From positions 1,449,922 through 1,513,921 of the forward strand of contig NC_092678.1 of NCBI RefSeq assembly GCF_964355755.1: a DNA stretch of 64,000 bases, in the 5' to 3' direction. A program made the translations under genes and the position numbers. The notes beneath the pieces are model-generated. The model saw only the letters and a list, made by a program, of their open reading frames with translations. It was not told the origin of the DNA and searched no databases. The DNA is from Antedon mediterranea (taxonomy: Eukaryota > Echinodermata > Crinoidea > Comatulida > Antedonidae). Below, one piece after another: positions 37,492 through 47,500 of this stretch (positions within the stretch are counted from its first letter, which is position 1; each line of letters starts with the position of its first letter).

Positions 37492-40400
37492 ATGGTGGTC
37501 GGAAGGAATAGGATTGCCTTTATATTTATGATTACTTTGAGTTTACTACTTCCAACAGGTAAGACCATTTTCTGTTTTCTTATAATATATTAACTTTAAA
37601 CTGAAACATGGACTAGTCAAGAACAATCATAACAATGTGCGCTGACTTTTAGACGTATCGGTTTAAACAGTTTCCGTTTCTTTAACCGTAAGAAGTAGGC
37701 TATAGATATGTATGAAGTTATGACCGAAAAGAAATGATATTAAATGCGTTTTCTTATTCAATTAAAGTTCAACTGTATTTAGTAATTGCATGAATCTTGA
37801 CAAGAACATTGTTGGTTGTTTTACTGTAGTTAGGACTCTTTACAAAACAACCCCGTCAACATTGCATGTTGTACGCAAAAATGAACATCATGTGGATTCG
37901 GAGTTTGCTTGTGATTAGTCAAATTACTTTGCGTTGCGCTTGCATCTTTGCGTGCGTCGTAGTGACGTTTGGGAACCAAGCTTAACGCAATGACGTAAGG
38001 CAAAACTGAAGTTGATCAATCGGAAGCGACAGTTCTGATAATCCATTGTTTGTGATTAGCCAAAATAACTTGCATTAAATGCGCTTACGCCCTTGCGTTG
38101 TTTCATATGAGAACCAAGCTTAACAGATCCAGAATAATAGTGTAGGCCTAAAAACATAATTTCCAATGAATTTTTCTGTAATATCTCAGTTTCTAGCTAC
38201 TGTTTTAAAACTTATAAGAAAAAGACGACAGGAGATTACGATTTCAGATGTAGAACCAGATTAAACGACCTTCCTGGCGGGAGTCTTGAAGACTGCTGTA
38301 GCAACGTGCAAGATTCCGTCGGGTTTAGCACAAACGTCAAAGGCAAATATTGTGAAATTTGTGAAAGTGCACTTTCAGAAGAAGACATAACACCAGGTAC
38401 ACAAATATCATAGCTTCTTCAAATTGGGTCATCTCAGGGGTCATTCCAACATTCAGTACCAATGTCTAATTTGTTATATTTTGCGTTGCGCGTATTACCA
38501 ACTCGTGCTAGTGTCGAGTTAAAGTTATTTGGGCCTTAAATTGGGTCATCTTAGCCTAGGGGTCATTATCCCAACATTCATTACCAATGTCTAAATTCGC
38601 TATATTTTGAGTATTACCAACTCATGCTAGTGTCGAGTTAAAGTCTAATTATTTGGGCATGTGTTTATTTAACTATACTCTAATAATGTTTTTCATACAT
38701 TTTGTCAATCGTTTTGCAGTCTGGTCTCAGTGGGGCGCTTGGTCCGGTTGCAGTCGCACGTGCGATGTCGGAATAGAGACACGCACGCGACAATGTGAAC
38801 AAGGTATTTGCGATGGATCAACAACGGAGCAGAGGGAGTGTGTCGAACATCAACACTGCCCGAGTAAGATTCATTAGCGTTTATTTTTATTTAAAACATA
38901 TTTATACTCGATAAAAACATTAGGTATAGGTGTAACACCTGTTTTACATGTTCCTGTTTATAGGACGGTTAAGTTCAGGAAATTTTTCATTTTTTAGGTT
39001 AGCTCCTATTACTGACGATCCATGAATATGTGACTTTTATAAAAGAATAATGGAAACAGATCTGACAGTATAGAAGGTCCATAGCCCTGTCTACACTATC
39101 AAACTTTATCTGACAACAAAATGTGATCTGCCCTATGGACATGATGATATTTGACTATATCACTATAATATGTGATCTGCCCTATGGACATGATGATATT
39201 TGACCATATCACTATAATATTTGAGCATATTATCTCTACCATATTCGAGCACATCAAACAGTTTGATAGTGTTGACAGAGCTTAATTGAATTGGCATTTT
39301 TTAACTGCAACTTTGTTTTCTTTCATTTTTTAAGTTGATGGAGAATGGGGTAATTGGGTTGAATGGTCGACATGTTCTACAACATGTAGCGTCGGTATTC
39401 GTTCACGGTCCAGAATTTGTGATTCTCCGGCACCACAATACAACGGAAGGACGTGTTTGCAAATTGGGGGCGACTCCGTTGAACAAGAAGACTGCGTAGA
39501 AACTGAAAACTGCCCAAGTATGTACTTAACATAATATAAAACCCCTATTAAAGCTTGGTTCCCACTAGGACACAACGCAAGGGCGTAAACGCAACGCAAG
39601 CGAGTTGACCAATGACAAGCGACAGTTAGAATAATCCATCGCTTGTGATTGGTCAAATCCCTTACATTGCCGCGCGTTACGTCATTGTGTTGCGTCCTAG
39701 TGGGAATCAAGCTTTGTGAACACCTTCTCAAGTTCGTCGTAGTGTTAAAACATCTCAATGTGTGTTTCCAAGGATGTCTCTTGAATAGAGATTTCCAAAA
39801 GTAAGAGTTCTACTGTAGTTTCAAATAAACCATATTTTCACATGTCGTTCTTCGGACATGAGACTAACATTACTAACCAATATATTTATCTTCAGACAAA
39901 AACAAAATTCTTGTTTAGACCTACCAGTTCCAGTGTATATTTTCGTTTATTATCCACAGCCCAGTGATAGTTTTCCCCGACTCGGGGCGACCTCAAATGA
40001 CATTTTTCTTAAACTAAACGTGTCTTTTGTCTTCTTTCAAGTTAATGGTATTTGGGGGAATTGGCAACCGTATTCCGCCTGCTCAGCAACCTGTGGATCC
40101 GACGCTTTTCGAACCCGAGATAGAGCTTGTGATAATCCACCACCACAATACGGTGGTAATCCTTGTCCAGGTGAATCCAGATCAACGCATAACTGTGGCT
40201 TTGGACTGTGTCCGAGTAAGTGTTTAGCTATCAATATACAGCAAACAATAAAATAAACACGTAGGTTGATAGTCGTTGTAGGCCTAGTTGGAAGGTTTGA
40301 AGTGGTGATAACTAAAGGCGGACCCATGCAAGGATATCGCTTGGCTCCTTTAAAAAAAATCTATGTTTTACTATTAAATTAGATGTTAGCGCTCCCCGTT

Positions 40401-43098
40401 CAAAATCCTGATAGTACGACCCTGCAATTTGTATCTGCTTCGGGTCAGTAACATCCTTCATTATTCTGTAACGCCTAGTAAATAATGGTCTTTATCAATA
40501 TTGTCCTTTGACACAGTTGATGGTGGTTGGTCGTCGTGGTCACCATGGACAGGCTGCAGTAAGACTTGTGGAGATGGTAGAAGTGTTCGTAAGCGAAGCT
40601 GCAACAACCCAAGACCACAGCACAACGGTAAACCATGCAACGGAGAAGATACGGGCAGAGAGACTTGTAACCTTCGTGAATGTATCAGTGAGTAATCATC
40701 ATGGAATTATTGGTTGAATCCATACATCTCTTAAGACATACTTTATTATCTCCAAAACTGAAGAAATTACAGGAGCTTACAAACAAGCTCCATCAACCCC
40801 TGCGCTCTCTTTAAGCATGACTGTCATTCCTTTCTGTGCTGTCCTAGCCCAAGTTGTTCCTGTATAAGATGTTGTCCCTCCATCTGCGTTTTTGTGTTTC
40901 CCTTCTTTTGCCGATTCTCGCCTGCCATTCGGTTCACCTGTTGTCACCTTTTTTTTTTATGACCACCCCATATTCTTAAAGTTCGGTTAAAGTAGTGTGT
41001 TCATGATAGTTTGCTACATCTCATTCCAAGTTTCCCTCAAGCTTGGTTCCCACAGTCACTAGCAACGCAACGCAAGGACGTACGCGCAACGCAAGTGAAT
41101 TGACCAATGACAAGCCACTGTTTGAAAAATCCATCGCTTGTGATTGGTCAAATCACTTACGTTGCGTTACATCCTTGCGTTGCGTCGCTAGTGGGAACCA
41201 AGCTTTATATGATGATGATCTCTATTGCGTCAACCACACCATATTGTACACAAACAAGTATCTTTATTCTCTATTTAGAACCCGTTGATTGGACAGAATG
41301 GTCAGACTGGTCAGATTGCTTGGACTGTGAAACGTATGGTCAACAGAGACGCACGCGTATCTGCCCTGTCACAGCTGATAGTAAAATTATCAAATGCGAC
41401 GGTTCATCATTGGATATTTATAGGTGCACGTCTGTAGATAACTGCAAAAAAAGTAAATTTGTTTATGCAATTTCTGGAAAATTATTTTACAGAGATAGGC
41501 TACTTAAAGATGTATTGTCACCCAAACACATGAAAAAATGATTATTAATTAAATCAGACTTTGAATATGTTATTTTTTGGTTTTAATAAAGTTATGCACT
41601 TCCGTGGAAACTAAAACGAAAAAAGTAATGTTTTCACTTATAAAATAAACAGTTAAATTGGCAGCCAATTTTTTTGATTTAAAGTTCAAATTTTTCAGGT
41701 AGGCCTAAATACATTTTTTTCGATCCAATTTTTGGTCAAAGTGAATAACTATTAGGTAACTTTGAAATAACATATTCAATAAAATTTAAAAAAAATAAAC
41801 ATTATTTTTCAGGGGACAATGCATTTTTAAGATCTGTACTTAAGATACTTTTTAATTAAATTTGTTTTAAATCGAATGACTGATTTAGACAACTCTATAT
41901 GTAATTCTAAATCAACTGAAGATAGTAGGCCTAGGCATTTCCTTTTCTCATATCCTGCTATCCAGAATATTAGATTCGAGAAATTGGCAATAAAAAAAAA
42001 CTCTTGGTTTACTGTACTTGGTCTTCCAGAAATATTGAATTGCATTTTATCGATTTTGTAAATGCTTCACCAAACGGGCTTAAAAAGAAAAACAACAATG
42101 GCATTATAGTAGGCCTAGTTTTCTGCTATAACATCCTGTATTACTTCTTATATTTTGTACACTTCAGTTGAAGTTTTCTTCTAAATAGGCCTGGTTAAAA
42201 AAGTTAAACTTTTCTTTTACTTGTTGTAATACTCTGAATGTCGCACCTTTGCTCAAGAATTGTGCCACTATTTCGAAAGTGCGATAGCTTCTAAATAAAT
42301 AATTATTATTATTGTTTATTTTATGCCATTATTAAAATGTACATTATTATATATATTTATTTTTATATTAGGCGTATCAGATGCAGAAGGAAGTGGAAGC
42401 GGCGATGGCTGTGTTGGGGTTAGTATCTTATACATTCCAGGATATTTTTTCAAATGCGTAATGTTGTTGATTGTTTATGTAATGTTTTTTTTATTGTTTA
42501 CGCAATGTTTATTTTTTGATACGTAATATTGTTTTTGTAGGACGATTGTTGTGACGACCCAGATGGTTGCTCTGATGGGTCTTCGTCTAATTCGTTTTCA
42601 TCCAGTAATGACGAATCATCGTCAGAACCGCCACCACCCGATAAATGTAAACGATTTTTCACACCGGCGCCAGACAACAGTATTAGCGATTCTCTTGGTG
42701 ACAGCATAAGTGTGAGTGTTAGCCAAGGCAGTGATAGCAATGCCGCATCATTCGAATGGGTTGATTGTCCGGAAGATGTTACACCAACCCCCGCAGATGA
42801 TTGCAGAGATAGTAACAGTAATAATTGCGCCTTCAGTGATTATTACGATTATAGTGATGATGAATCAGATAAGAAACCAACTCCAGCAGGGGGAGGGAGT
42901 AGCAGTATAAGTGATTATGACGCGAGTTCCAGTGATTCTAACGCAAGCCCCGGTGCTACTGACGCTCCCGATAATGGAGGTGGGGATGAGAACAGCTTGT
43001 CGTCTTCATATGTGTCCTCTGGAAAAGACACTGGCGGTAATGGAGGCGGTGGCAATGCAGGTGGTGGCGGACAAGGATCCTTTAGCAGCAGTTCATAG
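37492..43098 (+). CDS. Properdin-like protein A: signal peptide, TB-like domain, 5 TSRs, acidic tail
   Basis: Nine exons: 37492-37558, 38190-38396, 38720-38863, 39335-39517, 40042-40215, 40517-40687, 41279-41452, 42372-42418, 42541-43098 (574 aa, phases consistent). Exon 1 is a signal peptide (IAFIFMITLSLLLPT). Exon 2 has the properdin N-terminal signature: SSYCFKTYKKKTTGDY, then LPGGSLEDCCSNVQ, then KGKYCEICESA (human properdin: CFTQYEESSGKC, SVEDCCLNT, LCQPC). Exons 3-7 are one TSR each, all phase 1-1: WSQWGAWSGCSRTC, WGNWVEWSTCSTTC, WGNWQPYSACSATC, WSSWSPWTGCSKTC, and a variant WTEWSDWSDCLDC. Exons 8-9 form an acidic Ser/Gly tail beginning GDGCVGDDCCDDPDGCSDG and containing EWVDC and SDYYDYSDDESD. 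In vertebrates properdin stabilises the alternative-pathway C3 convertase; that role here is inference. It could be another TSR protein, but the exon 2 signature favours properdin. Confidence 0.85.
37905..38122. mobile_element. MITE family B, one and a half copies in properdin-like A intron 1
   Basis: A right half ending GACGTTTGGGAACCAAGCTT is followed by an element with GTTGATCAATCGGAAGCGACAG and a right end TATGAGAACCAAGCTTAAC. It ends about 70 bp before exon 2. Confidence 0.65.
39081..39286. mobile_element. MITE family A copy with internal duplication
   Basis: CCCTGTCTACACTATCAAAC at left and GTTTGATAGTGTTGACAGAGC at right. The segment ATGTGATCTGCCCTATGGAC is duplicated, so the copy is about 50 bp longer than usual. 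It sits 49 bp before the TSR2 exon of properdin-like A. Confidence 0.8.
39551..39715. mobile_element. MITE family B, full copy
   Basis: The cleanest B copy: AAGCTTGGTTCCCACTAGGAC at left, GTCCTAGTGGGAATCAAGCTT at right, with CGAGTTGACCAATGACAAGC paired to GCTTGTGATTGGTCAAATCC around an AATAATCC centre. About 165 bp, almost perfectly palindromic, no coding capacity. Located 34 bp after the TSR2 exon. Confidence 0.85.
41039..41206. mobile_element. MITE family B, full copy before TSR5 exon of gene A
   Basis: AAGCTTGGTTCCCACAGTCAC at left and CGCTAGTGGGAACCAAGCTT at right. It ends 72 bp before the TSR5 exon. A copy in the matching intron of gene B is at 46302-46500. Confidence 0.85.
42372..43098 (+). 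other. Acidic six-Cys C-terminal module of properdin-like A (exons 8-9)
   Basis: Domain annotation within properdin-like A, about residues 374-574. Cysteines shared with gene B: GDGC, DCC (two), DGC, KCKR and EWVDC. Gene A has two further cysteines (DDCRD, NNC). Between them are Ser/Asp/Asn runs and a Pro-rich PPPPDKCKRFFTPAP. The end is Gly/Ser-rich (GGNGGGGNAGGGG). I recognise no known family. The tail replaces the region where vertebrate properdin has its sixth TSR and a short acidic C-terminus. Confidence 0.7.
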
Positions 43099-43440
43099 TC
43101 TTAAACAGAATCAACTACGATGGCCTTTAGTCTGTCATAGTACTGTAGTATGTCTTATATCATTTCAAACTCCAGAGTTATACACACAGCATAATACGAT
43201 GTGTATTAAAACTCATGAGATTTGCAGGCGATGTGAAAGAGGTGTTATTGATATTATATAAAAGTATTATTATATTCACAACCACAACGAATTACAATAT
43301 TTATGACTTATCGAGTTATTGATAGGCCTACTGCTATATTATGATGCTTTTGGACAACTTATGTCCTAAAGCGTTTCATTGAAATAATTATACTTTACTC
43401 ATGTATGATACTATATTGATTCACATACGCAATAACAACG

Positions 43441-43446
43441 AATAAA
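43441..43446 (+). terminator. Candidate poly(A) signal of properdin-like A
   Basis: AATAAA about 340 bases after the stop; the first canonical hexamer I see downstream. Confidence 0.45.
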
Positions 43447-43520
43447 TAATTAATTAATTATCACCTCCTTCATAATTTTTTGTTATTCGAACAATGATTA
43501 GTTTTGAGAACTTTGTTTGT

Positions 43521-43634
43521 ATTGATGCCAAAGCTGGTGACCTTTAGTGTTGATGCCAAAGCTGGTGACCTTTAGTGTTGATGCCAAAGCTGGTGACCTT
43601 TAGCGTTGATGCCAAAGCTGGTGACCTTTAGTGT
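43521..43634 (+). repeat. Tandem repeat, 28-bp unit, 4 copies
   Basis: GTTGATGCCAAAGCTGGTGA plus CCTTTAGT, four head-to-tail copies, nearly identical (one T/C change in the third). Confidence 0.9.
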
Positions 43635-44043
43635 TTTAAAAAAAAAACAATCACGGATTTCAGTATTCTTCTTTTTATTGATAGGCCTACTGTTAATACA
43701 TTATAATGCTCAGTCTTTATAAACCCTATGTCCTAAAGCATCACACTCAAAGCATTCAAGTGTTCTCAATTACTTAGTATAAAGTACAAAATTACGTCAG
43801 AGTACGGCAAACATCAGACCAATTACTCAACTCCATGACGCAAAGCTACTTCACAATATGTAGTTAAATACAATTTCCATATATTCATTCAGTTCATATT
43901 TGTATTTTTTTTTATACATATAGTACTTTGGTAAAAGGATCGATATGTGTTATAAGCCTTCCGTACTGTATTAAACATGATTTGCTGTGATATTTGTATT
44001 CTTTCTACTCTCTAAAAGTTTCTGATTGATTACTTTTACTATT

Positions 44044-44538
44044 GTGATTTAGGTAATCATACTTTCATTTTCTCCTTTCCGATATGCCGATCCTTTTCCT
44101 TATTTGCAAACATTTACTTACAGTAAAGTATAATAACAGTTGGCCTGATGTTTATGAACATTAATGTTATGTTCTGCAAGACTTTTCAGTTTTATTAATT
44201 ACATTATCATATCCTTATAAACATTGTAGAATTTCCATTCCACTTTGAGATAATTGAAAGTATGCTGTAACAACGCCTTGCGTTTGCCTAGAAATTGTAG
44301 TGCTAGTATGTTAAAGTTAGTATAAGGATGTAACAAAAGTATGTAGGCCTAATAACGGATGTATTTTATATTTATATGACAAAGGGAATGCTATTTGCCT
44401 TTACCGTTGTGATATAGGTAATCATACTTTCATTTTCCCCTTTCCGATATGGCGATCCTTTTCCTTATTGGCAAAAGTGTATAAATAGTATAACAGTTGG
44501 CCTGACGTTTATGAACATTATTAAGTATGTTCTGCAAG
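44044..44538 (+). repeat. Duplicated promoter/5' UTR segment of properdin-like B
   Basis: A segment of about 138 bp is present twice, starting at 44044 and 44408 (offset 364). Shared words: GGTAATCATACTTTCATTTTC, CCTTTCCGATATG, CGATCCTTTTCCTTATT, AACAGTTGGCCTGA and TTTATGAACATTA, ending TGTTCTGCAAGA. Only the second copy is followed by the gene B ATG; the first runs into CTTTTCAGTTTTATTAATT. It may be a relic of a lost gene copy or a duplicated promoter. Confidence 0.75.
44480..44488 (+). promoter_or_regulatory. Candidate TATA box of properdin-like B
   Basis: TATAAATAG lies about 50 bases upstream of the ATG, implying a very short 5' UTR. The equivalent place in the upstream duplicate reads GTATAATAA, a weaker match. 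Confidence 0.5.
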
Positions 44539-47500
44539 ATGGCAGTTGGAAGAAGTAAAAGCAATGTTGTCCATATATTTATGTATTTTATAGGATTTTC
44601 ACTCTTTTTGACAGGTAAGATAGTTTTGTTCTAAGGGAAATATTATCTGAACATTTTAGGCCTAATTAGTTTTCCATAAGATTACTCTTATATAGGCCTA
44701 TAGTTTTAATTTTTTATTTGTTTGCTACGGCTTAGGCCTAAAAGTAACAATAATTTGTGAAGGCAAAACCATGTCTATAATTTAAAAAAAAACGATAATT
44801 GGGTACCAATATATATAATAGTTATTTTAATTTGTAAGATTTTTCTAGGCCTAAACGTAGTTTAGCAACAATTATGCATCATTTTGTTTCCTTTATTCAA
44901 GTTATTGGTGAGCTGGATGTGTGGTCTGAATGGTCAACATGCTCTAAGACGTGCAGTGTTGGTATTCGTTCACGATCACGCAACAGTTGTGGTGACAATG
45001 TGGTATACAATGAAACAACGACATGTTTAGAAATCGAACAAGAAGATTGTGAGGAAGTACAAAACTGTCCTGGTATTTACTAATGTTTACTCTATTTTGC
45101 ATCATGACTCCTCCTTCGGCTTCGATTAGGCCGCTCGATCGACCGTTTCGGATTAGACCGGTTAAAAACACTAACATTAAACGAACACAGATTCGATCTG
45201 TATAGTGTTGCCGGACACTTGGTTACACAGCAATGTGTTAAGCTACATTAGTCAGGGGGGAAGAATACAACTGTAATTTGTTTGTCTCTCTATGTTATGT
45301 ATTGTGTTTTGTTCTTTTCAGTTAATGGTGATTGGGGGGATTGGCAGCCGTATTCTGCCTGCTCAGCAACCTGTGGAACCGACGCTTTTCGAAGCCGAGA
45401 CAGAGTCTGTGACAATCCACCAGCACAATACGGTGGTGAATCTTGCTATGGTGAATCGAGATCAACGCGTAACTGTGGCTTTGAACCGTGTCCGAGTAAG
45501 TGTTCAAGATTGTACTTTAAGCTGATTATTGTGATCTTTGAAAGGGAGGCGTGGCTTTGGACAAATCTTTGTCAACAATTCCAATGTTGTACAGTTACTC
45601 TTCTCTGATCCGTTCACATACGTTAACTCTCCTTTTCGTTATAACTCCGATACCTCTGATACTCCGATATGTTTCTGAGGTACATCCGGTAAAACTAGGC
45701 CTAATTCCGATTGTTTCTCAGAATGTGACATTGAAAAGCACATCATACTAACGGGAGTTTATCGGGTGGTTAAACTTTGCGTTTGAACTCGGGTCTAACT
45801 CCGATATAGACCGCGATTTAACCCCGATTAAGAAAATAACGTGAAAAAGCTAATAATATCATTTGTTATTGACAGTTGATGGTGGTTGGGGAGAGTGGTC
45901 ATCGTGGACTGGTTGCAGTAAGACATGTGGAACGGGTAAAAGTGTACGTAAAAGATCGTGTAACAATCCAAAACCAAAATACAACGGTTTATCCTGTAAT
46001 GGAGAGAGTACAGGGAAGCGGACATGTACAATGGACCCATGTTTTAGTGAGACGCATTATTTTTTTCACAATGTCATGTTTTCGCCGAATTTAATTAGGC
46101 CTACACATAACTATGGCTTATTTACTTTGATATACGCAAGCACAATTTTTCCCCATGCAATTAAGGCAGAAATATGAATAATTCATTACCTTAATTCTAA
46201 TGAATTATTCATGATTTCTGCCTTAATTGCATAGGAAAAAAATAATGCATCCGGGCAATTTGGTTTCTACTATCCACCAAGTTTAGCGATGACTGGCTCT
46301 TAAGCTTGGTTCCCACTAGAACGTAGCGATGTCTGTCTCTTAAGCTTGGTTCCCACTAGAACGTAGCGATGACTGTCTCTTAATAACTTGGCTGCTATAT
46401 AGGACGCAACGCAGAGAACGTAGAGCAACGCAAGAAAGTTGACCAATCACAGTGCGCTTATACGCCCTTGCATTGCGTACTAGATAGGAACAAAGTTTAA
46501 AATAATCCTTGTTCAAAAATATTGTCTTAACCAACTAGGATCACTTCACGAAATAATTCATGATTGACGAATTAAAATCGTAGTTTATTTCTATTTTCTC
46601 CTTAGAGATCAGAGACTGGACTGAATGGTCAAAATGGTCCCATTGCTCGGATTGCGTCATGTATAGTAAACAAAGACGCACACGTCAATGCCCTATCCCG
46701 GAAGATGGAAAAAGTTTCAAATGTGATGGTTTGGCCATTGAATACCATAAATGCGAATCAGAGGCTGATTGTATAATAGGTACAGTATTACGCATTCCAT
46801 AACCACAAGTATTACGAGAAGAGATTTAATTCTGAAAATGTATATTGAGCCCTTGCAATTGAACATATCCAAGATACGTTGAAGTTTTAGTTTTCCTGCA
46901 CTCACAAAAAAATAGCATTATAATAATATTATCATAATATAGGCCTAATTATTTAAAAAAATTGACACAAAAAGGACTCGTCGCCGGGAATGCACGTCTG
47001 CTAATCCTGGCGCCCACTGCTATCTAAATCTATAAAGATATTTATTATTTCGGTTTAATATTATTGTAGGGGTGATTTGTTTTTACTCTCGGTGTTTTCA
47101 ACTTAAGCTACTCAATAATATTTTTATTTATTTCAAAATTAAAGTAATAATGTTTGTATTTTATTGTTTTATCGATATGTTCAAATTATCATCTTTTAAT
47201 CTAGAGGAATCAGATAAGGAAGAATTGGAAAATGAAGAGAGTAGCGGAGATGGTTGTGTTGGGGTAAGTTGAACACAACTGTAGTTCTTACCGCACTGCG
47301 GCAGTGCCGATAGTGCCGCTGTGGCATACGATAGAATACGATGCTTTCACTCGCACTGCGGCAGTGCCGATAGTGTCGCTGTAGCACACGATAGAATACG
47401 ATGCTTTCACTCGCACTCTGCGGCAGTGCCGATAGTGCCACTGTGGCATACGATAGAATACGATGCTTTCACTCGCACTGCGGCAGTGCCGATAGTGCCG

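Larger units (their letters stand above)
43099..44538. other. Spacer between the two properdin-like genes
   Basis: Contains the gene A 3' UTR, a 28-bp tandem repeat, two pairs of diverged direct duplicates about 360 bp apart, and the gene B promoter. No ORF of interest. Confidence 0.6.
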
